64,000 nt of DNA from Actinomycetes bacterium (lineage in GTDB: Bacteria; Actinomycetota; Actinomycetes; Propionibacteriales; Propionibacteriaceae): assembly GCA_023443125.1 (NCBI GenBank), contig JAEZVO010000056.1, positions 13,024 through 77,023 of the forward strand, read 5' to 3'. Below, one piece after another: positions 26,676 through 37,056 of the stretch (positions are counted from its first letter, which is position 1; each line of letters begins with the position of its first letter). Position numbers and translations under genes: made by a program. Under the pieces are notes generated by a model. The model ran no database searches, was not told where the DNA came from, and was given only the letters and a program-made list of their open reading frames with translations.

Positions 26676-29062
26676 GCGTCGACGCCAAGAGCGCAGCCCA
26701 GGTGTTGCCGCCGGAGGAACTCACCACGTGCACCATCGACGGTGTGTCGGTCAGCGTGCCGAAGGGAACCCTCATCATCCGCGCGGCGGAGAGCATCGGC
26801 ACGAACATCCCTCGCTTCTGCGACCACCCGCTGCTCGATCCGGCAGGCGCCTGCCGCCAGTGCCTCGTCGATATTCCGGACGCCGGCAATGGCCGCGGCT
26901 TCCCGAAGCCCCAGCCCGCCTGCACCATGCCGGTGGCCGAGGGCATGGTGGTAAAGACGCAGGTCACCTCCGCCGTCGCCGAGAAGGCGCAGCAGGGGCA
27001 GATGGAATTCCTGCTCATCAACCACCCGCTCGACTGCCCTATCTGTGACAAGGGCGGCGAGTGCCCCCTGCAGAACCAGTCGCTGAGCCACGGCACAGGG
27101 GAGTCGCGCTACGGCCTCGCCAAGCGCACCTATCCGAAGCCCATCAACCTCTCCGCCCAGATCTTGCTGGACCGCGAGCGCTGCATTCTCTGTCAGCGCT
27201 GCACCCGCTTCGCAGACCAGATTGCGGGCGACCCGCTCATCCACCTCTCCGAGCGCGGAGCGGTCAGCCAGATCGCCATCGACGACACCAAGCCGTTCGA
27301 TTCCTACTTCTCTGGCAACGTGGTGCAGATCTGCCCGGTTGGCGCGCTCACCTCGGCGGCATACCGCTTCCAGGCTCGCCCGTTCGATCTCGTGTCGACG
27401 ACGAGCACCTGCGAGCACTGCGCTGCCGGTTGTGAACTGCGTGTCGACCACCGTCACCACCAGGTGAAGCGTCGCCTTGCCGGGGACAACCCGCAGATCA
27501 ACGAGGAATGGAGCTGCGATAAGGGCCGCTTCGGCTTCGTCTACGCCCGTGAGGATCGCCTCACCCACCCGCTCGTGCGTGAGAACGGGGTGCTGCGTCC
27601 CGCCTCGTGGCCTGAAGCCATCGATGCTGCGGTGGCAGGCCTCAAGCAGGCCGGCGACGCCGTCGGTGTACAAACCGGTGGACGTCTCAGCGTTGAAAAT
27701 GCGCTCGGCTACTCGCGCTTCGCGCGCGCCGTGCTGGGCACGAACAACATCGACTTCCGCTCCCGCCCCGCATCCGACGAGGAAGCCGTATTCCTGGCAG
27801 CCCGCGTCGCTGGGCGCACCCAGGTCAGCTGGGCCGACGTGGAACAGGCGAGCACCGTGATCCTCGTCGCCTTCGAGCCCGAGGATGAGATGCCCATCGC
27901 CTTCCTGCGGTTGCGTAAGGCGGTGCGCAAGCAGAACCTCAAGGTACAGGTGATCGCGCCGTTCGCGTCGAAGGGCTCCGAGAAGCTGTCCGCGACGTTG
28001 ATCCCGACCGCCCCCGGCGACGAGATCGCAGCGCTGGAGGCGCTGGAGAACCTCGACGACAGCACCATCATCATGGTGGGGGAGCGGGCGGCCACTGTGC
28101 CTGGCCTGCTCAGCACCGCTACCCGGATCGCCGACGCAACCGGCGCCCATCTGGCGTGGATGCCGCGGCGTGCAGGCGACCGAGGCGCGCTCGATGCAGG
28201 CTGTCTGCCCGGTTTGCTGCCGGGCGGTAGGCAGGTCTCCGACGCGGGAGCCCGCGTCGACGTCGCTGCCGCCTGGGGCGTCGACTCGCTGCCGGAAGCC
28301 GAGGGACTGAACGCGCAGCAGCAGTTCGACGCTGTGCAGCAGGGCACGCTGAAGGCGCTCGTCGTGGCTGGTGTTGAGCCGGGCGACATGGCCCATCCGG
28401 CCGCCGCCCTCGCGGCGCTCGAAGCCGCGGAGTTCGTCGTGAGCATCGAGCAGCGCCCCTCCGAGGTGACGGAGCGCGCCGACGTCGTGTTCCCCGCCGC
28501 CTTGGTGGAAGAGCAGAGCGGCCACTTCCTGAACTGGGAAGGCCGCGAGCTGCCGATCGGACTGGTGACGTCGTCGACGCACTCACCGATGACCGACCTG
28601 CGCATCCTCGCCGCATTGTCGGACGCACTGGGCTCCGACCTGGGCATTCGCACGACTGCATCCGCCTGGGAGAGCTTCCAGGAACTGCAGGACTGGGAAG
28701 GCGCTCGCGCCTCCGCCCCGCAGTGCGGTGCCGCCACGAAGGCCGACGGCGTCCTGTTCGCCGGCTGGCGTGAGCTGCTGGATGCTTCGCGCGGTAACGA
28801 CCACGAGGTCGCGCTGCGCAAGACCGCCCGCCCCGCCGTCGCACGCGTCTCCGCTGCCACGGCTGAGCGCCTCGGCCTCACCACCCATGCCCGCCTTGAA
28901 TGCGACGGGCGCGAGCAGGTGCTGCCCGTCGAGGTGGTGCGTGGCATGGTCGACGACGTCGTGTGGGCGCCGCTGAATCCGGGAGGTAGCCGCCTTGCGG
29001 CGCTGCCCGGCACACCCGTGACGGTAACCGCCGTCACGATCAACGAGGGAGCAATGGCATGA
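26672..29062 (+). CDS. nuoG: NADH-quinone oxidoreductase subunit G
   Basis: The 796-residue Fe-S subunit begins with a ferredoxin domain (CDHPLLDPAGACRQCLVD), continues with HPLDCPICDKGGECPLQ and CILCQRCTRF, and then a molybdopterin-oxidoreductase-like body with CEHCAAGCEL. It passes electrons from NuoF to NuoI. The end overlaps nuoH by four bases. Confidence 0.96.
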   Translation: MSVDAKSAAQVLPPEELTTCTIDGVSVSVPKGTLIIRAAESIGTNIPRFCDHPLLDPAGACRQCLVDIPDAGNGRGFPKPQPACTMPVAEGMVVKTQVTSAVAEKAQQGQMEFLLINHPLDCPICDKGGECPLQNQSLSHGTGESRYGLAKRTYPKPINLSAQILLDRERCILCQRCTRFADQIAGDPLIHLSERGAVSQIAIDDTKPFDSYFSGNVVQICPVGALTSAAYRFQARPFDLVSTTSTCEHCAAGCELRVDHRHHQVKRRLAGDNPQINEEWSCDKGRFGFVYAREDRLTHPLVRENGVLRPASWPEAIDAAVAGLKQAGDAVGVQTGGRLSVENALGYSRFARAVLGTNNIDFRSRPASDEEAVFLAARVAGRTQVSWADVEQASTVILVAFEPEDEMPIAFLRLRKAVRKQNLKVQVIAPFASKGSEKLSATLIPTAPGDEIAALEALENLDDSTIIMVGERAATVPGLLSTATRIADATGAHLAWMPRRAGDRGALDAGCLPGLLPGGRQVSDAGARVDVAAAWGVDSLPEAEGLNAQQQFDAVQQGTLKALVVAGVEPGDMAHPAAALAALEAAEFVVSIEQRPSEVTERADVVFPAALVEEQSGHFLNWEGRELPIGLVTSSTHSPMTDLRILAALSDALGSDLGIRTTASAWESFQELQDWEGARASAPQCGAATKADGVLFAGWRELLDASRGNDHEVALRKTARPAVARVSAATAERLGLTTHARLECDGREQVLPVEVVRGMVDDVVWAPLNPGGSRLAALPGTPVTVTAVTINEGAMA

Positions 29063-30393
29063 ATCCCGTCTTCTTCCACGATCCGTTCTGGTTGACCGTG
29101 GTCAAGATCCTGCTGCTGTTCGTAGTGCTGCTGGTCTGGACCATTTTCAACGTGTGGTATGAGCGGCGCCTGCTGGGCAAGATGCAGAACCGCATCGGCC
29201 CAGTGATGAACGGCCCGTTCGGTTTGGGGCAGGCGCTCGGCGATGGCGCCAAGCTGATTTTCAAGGAAGACTACCGTCCGGCAAACACCGACGCGTTCAT
29301 CTTCAATCTGGCGCCGATCCTCGCAGGCTTTGCCTGTTTCACCGGCTGGGCCGTGATTCCCTTCGCCGGTGAGGTCACGATGTTCGGCGTCGAGACGAGG
29401 CTCCAGCTCACCGACCTTCCGGTGGCGGCGCTGTTCGTCATGGCGATCGCGTCTATCGGTATCTACGGCATTGTGCTCGCGGGTTGGGCGTCGTCGAACT
29501 CCTACTCGTTCCTCGGCTCGATCCGCTCGGCAGCGCAGATGATCTCCTATGAACTCGCGATGGGTCTGGCGATCGTCGGTGTGCTGATGCGCTCCGGTTC
29601 GATGTCCACGTGGGAGATCGTCGAGGCGCAGAACGAGCCGATTCCCTTCGCGATTCCGTTCACCAACCAGCTGTTCATGGATGGCAACCACCACATCACC
29701 GGCTGGTACTTCTTCCTGCTGTTCCCGTGCTTCGTGGTGTACGTGATCTCCATGGTGGGCGAGACCAACCGAGCACCGTTCGACCTGCCCGAATGTGAGT
29801 CCGAGCTGGTGTCGGGGTTCATGACCGACTACTCCGGCTTCCGCTACGCGATGTTCTTCCTCGCGGAGTACATCAACATGCTCACGGTGTCGGCGATGTG
29901 CGTCACGCTCTTCCTGGGCGGCTATCTCATTCCGTGGCCGCTCAACCTCATCCCGGGCCTCGCTGATCCGGGCTGGTGGGGCGTGCTCTCGTTCGTCATC
30001 AAGGTACAGCTCGTATTCAGCTTCTTCATGTGGCTGCGCGGCGCAACCTGGCGTTTCCGGTACGACCAGTTCATGAACCTCGGCTGGAAGTACCTCATCG
30101 AGATCGTGCTGGTCTACCTCGTGCTCGTGATGCTCTTCCCGCAGGCTTCCGCGCTCACCGGCGTGCTGGTCGCTATCGGCGGGTTCTGGCTCCTCGCCTC
30201 GAAGCGTCGCGACGATCTCGAGCCGACACCCGAGCCTGAACCGGAGCACCCCGAGGTATTTGATCCGTTCGCGGGCGGCTATCCTGTGCCTCCGCGCAAG
30301 GGCCAGGTGTTGCCTGAGCTCGCGGGTGTCGTCGTCGGGGCCACCGACGACGAGGACGACGCAGACACCGAGACGACTGGGAAGGACGCCTGA
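29059..30393 (+). CDS. nuoH: NADH-quinone oxidoreductase subunit H
   Basis: The 444-residue membrane subunit has eight helices lining the quinone tunnel, with YERRLLGKMQNRIGP, then VMNGPFG, and the conserved acidic loop ETNRAPFDLPECESELVSG. A Pro/Glu-rich tail of ~70 residues (about 373-444) follows the last helix and is cytoplasmic by inference. Its stop and the nuoI start share one base. Confidence 0.96.
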   Translation: MNPVFFHDPFWLTVVKILLLFVVLLVWTIFNVWYERRLLGKMQNRIGPVMNGPFGLGQALGDGAKLIFKEDYRPANTDAFIFNLAPILAGFACFTGWAVIPFAGEVTMFGVETRLQLTDLPVAALFVMAIASIGIYGIVLAGWASSNSYSFLGSIRSAAQMISYELAMGLAIVGVLMRSGSMSTWEIVEAQNEPIPFAIPFTNQLFMDGNHHITGWYFFLLFPCFVVYVISMVGETNRAPFDLPECESELVSGFMTDYSGFRYAMFFLAEYINMLTVSAMCVTLFLGGYLIPWPLNLIPGLADPGWWGVLSFVIKVQLVFSFFMWLRGATWRFRYDQFMNLGWKYLIEIVLVYLVLVMLFPQASALTGVLVAIGGFWLLASKRRDDLEPTPEPEPEHPEVFDPFAGGYPVPPRKGQVLPELAGVVVGATDDEDDADTETTGKDA

Positions 30394-30947
30394 TGGGATT
30401 CACCGATGAGTGGGCCGGATTTGGCATCACATTCAAGACGATCTTCCGCAAGACCTTCACCCAGGACTACCCGCACAAGGATCCTGAAAAGGTACTGCAG
30501 CCGCGCTTCCACGGTCGTCACCAGCTGAACCGCTGGCCCGACGGGCTGGAGAAGTGCGTCGGCTGTGAGCTGTGCGCCTGGGCGTGCCCCGCAGACGCCA
30601 TCTATGTCGAAGGTGCAGACAACACGGAAGACGAGCGGTTCTCGCCCGGTGAACGGTACGGGCACGTCTACCAGATCAACTACCTACGCTGCATTTTCTG
30701 CGGCCTGTGCATCGAGGCATGCCCCACCCGGGCGCTGACCATGACGAACACGTGGAAGCTCGCCGACAAGACGCGCGAGAGCCTCATCTACGAGAAGCAC
30801 CAGCTGCTCGCACCGCTGCTGCCCGGTATGGAAGAGCCGCCGCACCCGCGTCGACTCGGCGATGACGAGGACGACTACTACGCCGGACTCCCCGCCACCG
30901 GAGAGCTGGATACCCGCAGCGCCACCACCCAAGGAGCGGTTGAATGA
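30393..30947 (+). CDS. nuoI: NADH-quinone oxidoreductase subunit I
   Basis: The 184-residue ferredoxin-type subunit holds clusters N6a and N6b, bound by Cys55, 58, 61, 65 (CVGCELCAWACP) and Cys100, 103, 106, 110 (CIFCGLCIEACP). It links NuoG to NuoB. It has an acidic C-terminal tail. Confidence 0.97.
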   Translation: MGFTDEWAGFGITFKTIFRKTFTQDYPHKDPEKVLQPRFHGRHQLNRWPDGLEKCVGCELCAWACPADAIYVEGADNTEDERFSPGERYGHVYQINYLRCIFCGLCIEACPTRALTMTNTWKLADKTRESLIYEKHQLLAPLLPGMEEPPHPRRLGDDEDDYYAGLPATGELDTRSATTQGAVE

Positions 30948-31759
30948 CGACCTTCATTCCCTTGGCCACGGCATCGGATGTGGCCTTCTGGATCGCAGCG
31001 CCGATCATGGTGGCCTGCGCTCTGGGATTCATTGTCTCCCGCAAACCAGTGCACTCGGCAGTGTGCATGGCCGGCGTCATGATCGGGCTTGCGGTGCTCT
31101 ACGGTGCGCTAGACGCTCCCTTCCTGTTCGTGGCGCAGATCATCGTCTACACGGGCGCCATTTTGATGCTGTTCGTGTTCGTCGTGATGATCATCGGCGT
31201 GCACAGCACCGACTCGCTGGTGGAAACCATCAAGGGCCACCGGGCTGCGTCGATCGTCGCCTCGCTCGGGTTCGGCATCCTGATCATCGTGGTAGTTGGG
31301 CAGCTGGCAACCTTCGGGGAACCCGCTGGGCTGGCGACCGCCAACCAGATCGGCAACGTTGGGGGCCTCGCCAAGCTCGTCTTCCACGACTACGTGATCG
31401 TCTTCGAGCTCGCGGCCGCGCTGCTCATCGTCGCACCAATGGGCGCAATCATCCTGACCCACGGCGACGAACTGAAGAAGAAGGTCAGCCAGTGGGGCTC
31501 CGCTACCGAGCGCACCAAGGCCTATGCCGAGGAAGGTGCTCACCCCGGGCCCCGACCCAGCTCTGGTGTGTACGCGCGCCACAATTCGATTGCGTCCCCG
31601 GCATTGCTGCCTGACGGCTCCGTCGCCGAGACCTCGCTCTCGCAGACGCTGCTCGACCGCGGCATCGCCGTCGACGTCGACCAGCTGCGCGCACCCACCG
31701 ACGAGACCCGCAAGGCCATCGAATCCGCTCGCGCCGACATCGAAGGAGGCCAGGCATGA
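30944..31759 (+). CDS. nuoJ: NADH-quinone oxidoreductase subunit J
   Basis: The 271-residue membrane subunit has five helices in its first ~170 residues, including VAQIIVYTGAILMLFVFVVM with the pi-bulge region. A ~100-residue soluble tail follows, with no close parallel in E. coli NuoJ but common in actinobacteria. Overlaps at both ends are four bases. Confidence 0.95.
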   Translation: MTTFIPLATASDVAFWIAAPIMVACALGFIVSRKPVHSAVCMAGVMIGLAVLYGALDAPFLFVAQIIVYTGAILMLFVFVVMIIGVHSTDSLVETIKGHRAASIVASLGFGILIIVVVGQLATFGEPAGLATANQIGNVGGLAKLVFHDYVIVFELAAALLIVAPMGAIILTHGDELKKKVSQWGSATERTKAYAEEGAHPGPRPSSGVYARHNSIASPALLPDGSVAETSLSQTLLDRGIAVDVDQLRAPTDETRKAIESARADIEGGQA

Positions 31760-32055
31760 CCACCGCATCACTGCTCGTGCTTTCCGCGATTTTGTTCACG
31801 GTCGGAGTAGCAGGATTCCTGCTGCGCCGTAACGCGATCATCGCGTTCATGTCGATCGAGCTCATGCTGAACGCCGCGAACCTCGCGTTCGTCGCGTTTG
31901 CCCGCCAGCACGGCGGCCTCGAGGGGCAGATGGCGGCCTTCTTCGTGATGGTCGTTGCTGCCGCTGAGGTCGTGGTTGGCCTCGCCATCATCGTTGCCGT
32001 CTATAGGACGCGTCGCTCGGCTTCGGTCGATGACGCGAACCTCATGAAGTTCTGA
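31756..32055 (+). CDS. nuoK: NADH-quinone oxidoreductase subunit K
   Basis: The 99-residue subunit has three helices with the conserved Glu residues in MSIELMLNAANLAFVAF and AAAEVVVGLAIIVAVYR, part of the proton path. Full family length. Confidence 0.97.
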   Translation: MTTASLLVLSAILFTVGVAGFLLRRNAIIAFMSIELMLNAANLAFVAFARQHGGLEGQMAAFFVMVVAAAEVVVGLAIIVAVYRTRRSASVDDANLMKF

Positions 32056-32066
32056 GAGGCGAAACC

Positions 32067-33962
32067 GTGATTCTTCTCGAAACCCTGGAAGCGAACGTGG
32101 CCGTCGGCCTCTTTGCGCTCGCTCCGTTGATGATCGCGATTCCGCTTGCGACGTCGTTCTTGCTCTTGCTGCTCGGCAAAGTGTCGGACAGCTGGGGGCA
32201 CTGGCTGGCGACGTTGGCGCCCATCGCCTCCTTCGTCATCGGCCTGCTGCTGTTCCTGCAGATGCTGGAGCAGCCCGAAGCCGTGAACATTCAGGTGTAC
32301 GAGTGGCTCGCCACCGGCTCGTGGAGCGTGAACATCGCTCTGCTGGTCGACCAGCTGTCCATCCTGTTCGTGCTGCTCATCACGGGCGTGGGCTCGCTCA
32401 TCCACATCTACTCCATCGGGTACATGGCCGAAGATCCCCGTCGTCGACGTTTCTTCGCCTACCTGAACCTCTTCATCGCCGCGATGCTGACGCTGGTGCT
32501 GGCCAACAACTACCTCATGCTGTTCATCGGCTGGGAAGGCGTGGGCCTCGCTTCCTACCTGCTCATCTCGTTCTGGGCTCACCGTGAGTCCGCTGCAGCG
32601 GCTGGTAACAAGGCGTTCATCGTCAACCGCGTGGGTGACCTCGGCATGGCCACCGCGATCTTCACCATGTTCGCGCTCATCGGCTCCGTCGACTTCCAGG
32701 CGGTCAACGAGGCGGCACCGAACATGGGCGGCTGGGCCACCCTGCTCGGCTTCCTGCTCCTGCTCGCCGCGTGCGGTAAGTCGGCGCAGGTTCCGCTGCA
32801 GTCCTGGCTGCTCGACGCCATGGAAGGCCCCACGCCGGTCTCCGCGCTCATTCACGCGGCGACGATGGTCACCGCCGGCGTCTACCTCGTGATCCGCTCG
32901 AACGCGATCTACGCGGTAAGCTCCGAGGCGACGCTGGCCGTCGCGATCGTCGGTACCGTCACGCTGCTGGCTGGTGCCTGGATCGGCTCCAGCAAGGACG
33001 ACATCAAGAAGGTGCTCGCCGGCTCGACCATGTCGCAGATTGGCTACATGATGCTCGCGGCCGGCCTCGGCCCGATCGGCGCCGCGTTCGCGATCTTCCA
33101 CCTCATCACGCACGGCTTCTTCAAGGCCAACATGTTCCTGGGCGCCGGCTCCGTCATGCACGGCATGAACGACGACGTCAACATGCGCAACTTCGGTGGG
33201 CTGTCGAAGGCGATGCGAATCACCTTCCTCACCTTCGCGATGGGGTACCTCGCCATCATTGGCTTCCCCTTCACCTCGGGCTTCTACTCGAAGGACCACA
33301 TCATCGAAGCTGCCTTCGACACCAACATGGTGTTGGGCATCCTCGCCCTGGTGGGCGCGGGCATCACCGCGTTCTACATGACGCGACTGATGATGATGAC
33401 GTTCTTCGGCCAGGAGCGCTGGGACAAGGACGTGCATCCGCACGAGTCACCGCTGACCATGACGATCCCGCTCATCATCCTCGCGGTGCTGTCGCTCGTG
33501 GCTGGCCTGTTCATGAACGGCTGGATTCAGGAATGGCTCGCTGTTCCCACCGGCCACGAGGTCCACGAGACCGGGCTGCTGCACATCACGCCGATCGGAT
33601 GGCTCACCATGGCCACGGTTGCCGTGGGCGTGCTCGTCGGGTGGTTCATGTTCAAGGACAACATTCCGAAGGAAGCCCCCGCTACGAAGAACCCGCTGCT
33701 GCTCGCCGGCCGCGCGGATCTCTACGGTGACCAATTCAACAAGTACGCCGTCATTCAGCCGGTCAAGGGCATCGCGTCGGGCTTCGCATGGTTCGACCGC
33801 ACGACGCTCGACGGGATCCCCGAGGGCGGCGCGTCGGTGGCGGCAGGCCTCGGCGGTGCGTTGCGGAAGACCCAGAACGGGTACTCCCGCAGCTACGGAC
33901 TCACCCTCGTCGGCGGTGTCGTCGTGTTGCTGCTCGTCGTCGTACTGGGACAGCTGGGCTAA
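32067..33962 (+). CDS. nuoL: NADH-quinone oxidoreductase subunit L
   Basis: The 631-residue antiporter-like proton pump subunit shows FIGWEGVGLASYLLI with the key Glu, the Lys/His-rich PLQSWLLDAMEGPTPVSALI, HAATMVTAGVYL and the long C-terminal lateral helix region. The start lies 11 bases after nuoK. Confidence 0.96.
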   Translation: MILLETLEANVAVGLFALAPLMIAIPLATSFLLLLLGKVSDSWGHWLATLAPIASFVIGLLLFLQMLEQPEAVNIQVYEWLATGSWSVNIALLVDQLSILFVLLITGVGSLIHIYSIGYMAEDPRRRRFFAYLNLFIAAMLTLVLANNYLMLFIGWEGVGLASYLLISFWAHRESAAAAGNKAFIVNRVGDLGMATAIFTMFALIGSVDFQAVNEAAPNMGGWATLLGFLLLLAACGKSAQVPLQSWLLDAMEGPTPVSALIHAATMVTAGVYLVIRSNAIYAVSSEATLAVAIVGTVTLLAGAWIGSSKDDIKKVLAGSTMSQIGYMMLAAGLGPIGAAFAIFHLITHGFFKANMFLGAGSVMHGMNDDVNMRNFGGLSKAMRITFLTFAMGYLAIIGFPFTSGFYSKDHIIEAAFDTNMVLGILALVGAGITAFYMTRLMMMTFFGQERWDKDVHPHESPLTMTIPLIILAVLSLVAGLFMNGWIQEWLAVPTGHEVHETGLLHITPIGWLTMATVAVGVLVGWFMFKDNIPKEAPATKNPLLLAGRADLYGDQFNKYAVIQPVKGIASGFAWFDRTTLDGIPEGGASVAAGLGGALRKTQNGYSRSYGLTLVGGVVVLLLVVVLGQLG

Positions 33963-33976
33963 GGAGATTTGAAACT

Positions 33977-35485
33977 ATGTTGTTGACCATCCTCGCCCTG
34001 CTACCGATCGTTGGTTCGGTGGTCGTCGCCCTGCTCAAGGGGCAGACCGCCAAGCTGATCGGCATGGGCTTCGCGCTGACCACGCTGGTGCTCGGCGTCG
34101 TGACTGCCGCGATGAGCATTTCGGGCACGACGTCGCTCGCCATCTCGGTGCCGTGGATTCGCCCGATTGGTGCGTTCTACGCCCTCGACATGACCCGTAT
34201 GGACGCGGTGCTCGTGCTGCTGACCGTCATCCTCGTGCCGGTCGTGCTGCTCGCTGAGTGGCGCATCGACGAACGCAGCGACGTGCGCGGGACAGCGTCG
34301 GGTTTCTTCTCGCTCGCGCTGCTCATGCAGGGCCTAGCCCTGTTCGTGTTCCTCGCGGGCGACCTGCTGCTGTTCTACCTGGCCTTCGAAGCCACGCTCA
34401 TTCCGATCTACTTCATGATCGGACGCTTCGGCGGCGAGGGCAGGCAGCGCGCTGCAGTGAAGTTCCTGCTCTTCTCCCTGGCCGGCGGACTTGTGCTGCT
34501 GGTGGGCATCGTCGGGCTCTACGCCGTGTCTGTCTCGCAGGGTCAGCCGAGCCTGCTGATTCAGGATCTCGGCTCGCTGGAGATGGCGACGTCGACCGCG
34601 CACTGGCTGTTCATCGCGGTGTTCTTCGCGTTCGCCGTGAAGGCGCCGCTCGTGGGCGTGCACTCCTGGTTGCCCGACGCTGCCGCGGCCGCGTCCCCAG
34701 GCACCTCGACGTTGCTCGTCGGTGTGCTGGACAAGATCGGCACCTTCGGCATCATCAAGATCTGCTTGGTGATCTTCCCTGAGTCGGTGCAGTGGGCCGC
34801 CCCCGTGGTGATCATCTGGGCCATCGTCTCGATGTTCTTCGGCGCGCTGATGGCGCTGAACGCCACCGACATGCTGCGTCTGGTGAGCTACACCTCCATC
34901 AGCCACTTCGGCTTCATGGTGGTGGGCATCTTCGCGCTCACGACGCAGTCGATGACCGGCTCGATCTTCTACATGCTGAACCACGGGTTCTCGACGGCGG
35001 CGCTGTTCCTCGTCGTTGGATTCCTCGTCGCCCGTCGCGGCAGCCAGGACATCAACGACTTCGGCGGCGTGCAGAAGGTGGCCCCCGTGCTGGCTGGCTT
35101 CTTCCTGCTGTCTGGCCTGTCGGCGCTGGCGCTGCCTGGCATGTCGAGCTTCGTTTCGGAATTCCTGGTGATGGCCGGCACGTGGCAGCGGTACCCCGTG
35201 CACGTCGCCTTCCTGGTGGTGGGCATGGTGCTGGCTGCCAGCTACGTGCTGCGCCTGTACAAGACCACCATGACCGGCCCCGTCACCGAGCAAGTTGAGG
35301 AGAAGGTGAGCAAGGATCTGAGCCTTCGCGAGAAGGCGGCGGTGTTCCCGCTGATCGTGCTGCTCCTTGTCCTGGGCTTCCTGCCCAAGCCGGCACTGCA
35401 GATCATTGATGAAGCCTCGACGGGCTTCCTCACGGTTGCAGGTGTCTCGGATCCCGCCCCACAGATGAAGGAAGGCGGACGCTGA
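33977..35485 (+). CDS. nuoM: NADH-quinone oxidoreductase subunit M
   Basis: The 502-residue pump subunit contains FYLAFEATLIPIYFMIGRFG (key Glu) and KAPLVGVHSWLPDAAAAASP, then GTSTLL. The ATG at 33977 follows AAGGAGA; the open frame upstream lies within nuoL and is not used. It shares one base with nuoN (TGATG). Confidence 0.96.
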   Translation: MLLTILALLPIVGSVVVALLKGQTAKLIGMGFALTTLVLGVVTAAMSISGTTSLAISVPWIRPIGAFYALDMTRMDAVLVLLTVILVPVVLLAEWRIDERSDVRGTASGFFSLALLMQGLALFVFLAGDLLLFYLAFEATLIPIYFMIGRFGGEGRQRAAVKFLLFSLAGGLVLLVGIVGLYAVSVSQGQPSLLIQDLGSLEMATSTAHWLFIAVFFAFAVKAPLVGVHSWLPDAAAAASPGTSTLLVGVLDKIGTFGIIKICLVIFPESVQWAAPVVIIWAIVSMFFGALMALNATDMLRLVSYTSISHFGFMVVGIFALTTQSMTGSIFYMLNHGFSTAALFLVVGFLVARRGSQDINDFGGVQKVAPVLAGFFLLSGLSALALPGMSSFVSEFLVMAGTWQRYPVHVAFLVVGMVLAASYVLRLYKTTMTGPVTEQVEEKVSKDLSLREKAAVFPLIVLLLVLGFLPKPALQIIDEASTGFLTVAGVSDPAPQMKEGGR

Positions 35486-37056
35486 TGAACGTCCTGGAGA
35501 TTACGGCACCCACTATCGAGTGGGCGTTGCTCGCACCGCTGCTCGTGGTGTTTGGCGGCGCCGTGCTCGCCGTCGTGGTCGAGGCATTCGCGCCGCGTAG
35601 CTCACGCTACGTCGTGCAGACCAGCCTCGCGTCGCTCACCATCCTGGGCGCTGGCGCGGCCCTCGCGCTGCAGCTCGGCGACTTCGAGCCGCAGAAGCTT
35701 GCTATGGACACGATCTCGTACGACGGTCCGACGCTGGTGTTCTGGGTGCTCCTGCTTGTGTTTGGGCTGGGCGGCGTCGCGCTGTTCGCTGAGCGCAGCG
35801 TCTCCGACGGCCAGTCGGCGTTCGCGCCGTCGGCTTCGGCCGCCCCTGGTTCCCCTCTCGAACGTGAGGCGGTGCGCCTTCGTCGCGAGCACACCGAAGT
35901 ATTCCCGCTGCTGCTGTTCACGTTGCTGGGCATGATGCTGTTCGCCTCCGCCAACGACTTCATCTTGATGTTCGTGGCGCTCGAAGTGTTCTCGCTGCCG
36001 CTGTACCTGCTGTCGTCGATGGCGCGACGCCGTCGCCTGCTGTCGCAGGAGTCTGGTCTGAAGTACTTCCTGCTCGGATCGCTCGCCTCGGGCATCTTCC
36101 TTTACGGCGTGGCCATGCTGTACGGCTACTCGGGCTCGCTGAAGCTCACTGGCCTCGAGGAGGCTGTGAAGTCGCAGACCGACAACTACTGGCTGTTGCT
36201 GCTCGGCCTCGTGCTGGTATCCGTCGGCTTGCTGTTCAAGATTGGCGCGGTGCCGTTCCACTCGTGGACGCCCGACGTCTACATGGGCGCGCCGACCCCG
36301 GTCACCGGGTTCATGGCCATTGCGACGAAGTCCGCTGCGGTTGCTGCGCTGGTGCGCGTGCTGTTCGTCGGCTTGGGTGGCGCTCGATGGGACTGGCAGC
36401 CGTTCATCGCGGTCGTCGCGGTGTTGTCGATGGTCGTCGGTGCGGTGATCGCGCTGTGGCAGACCGACATCAAGCGCCTCCTCGCGTACTCGGCCATCAC
36501 GCACGCCGGTTTCATCCTCGTGGGTGTCGTTGGCGCGGTCGTGCTCGACAAGGACGTGCTTGTGACGTCCCTGGGCGCGGTGGCCTTCTACCTGCTCACC
36601 TACGGCGTGGCGACGCTGGGCGCGTTCGGCCTGGTGATGTGCGTGCGCCGGGCAGGTGGCGAGGCCACTTCCCTCGACGATTGGAAGGGCATCGGCAAGA
36701 GCAACCCGTTGCTGGCTGGTGTGATGACGCTGTTCTTCCTGAGCTTCGCTGGCATCCCGCTCACCGCAGGATTCGTCGGCAAGCTGGCTGTGTTCGCGGC
36801 GGCCTTCCAGGGCGGCTACGCGTGGCTGGTGATCGTCGCGATCATCATGAGCGTGGTGGCGGCATACTTCTACCTCAAGGTCACGGTCGCGATGTGGTTC
36901 GACTCTGCCGACGAGGATTCCGAAGTAGTCGTGGCTACTCCGTCGCTGTGGGTGTGGAGCCTCGTGGTGATCTCTGCGCTCGCGACGGTGATCCTCGGCC
37001 TGGTGCCCGGCGGCATCCTTGACCTGTTCGGACAATTCTCGGAGTTCATCCGCTGA
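35485..37056 (+). CDS. nuoN: NADH-quinone oxidoreductase subunit N
   Basis: The 523-residue pump subunit contains LMFVALEVFSLPLYLLSSMA, FKIGAVPFHSWTPDVYMGAP, TPVTGFMA and a distal Lys in DIKRLLAYSAITHAGF. It closes the 14-gene complex I set. Its stop overlaps the ATG of the prenyl synthase gene by one base. Confidence 0.96.
   Translation: MNVLEITAPTIEWALLAPLLVVFGGAVLAVVVEAFAPRSSRYVVQTSLASLTILGAGAALALQLGDFEPQKLAMDTISYDGPTLVFWVLLLVFGLGGVALFAERSVSDGQSAFAPSASAAPGSPLEREAVRLRREHTEVFPLLLFTLLGMMLFASANDFILMFVALEVFSLPLYLLSSMARRRRLLSQESGLKYFLLGSLASGIFLYGVAMLYGYSGSLKLTGLEEAVKSQTDNYWLLLLGLVLVSVGLLFKIGAVPFHSWTPDVYMGAPTPVTGFMAIATKSAAVAALVRVLFVGLGGARWDWQPFIAVVAVLSMVVGAVIALWQTDIKRLLAYSAITHAGFILVGVVGAVVLDKDVLVTSLGAVAFYLLTYGVATLGAFGLVMCVRRAGGEATSLDDWKGIGKSNPLLAGVMTLFFLSFAGIPLTAGFVGKLAVFAAAFQGGYAWLVIVAIIMSVVAAYFYLKVTVAMWFDSADEDSEVVVATPSLWVWSLVVISALATVILGLVPGGILDLFGQFSEFIR

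Noticed and set aside
27709..30249. 846-codon open frame on the reverse strand across nuoG/nuoH
   Set aside because: It is antisense to well-conserved nuo genes, has low-complexity His/Arg/Glu composition and no recognisable motif; a by-product of high-GC codon bias.
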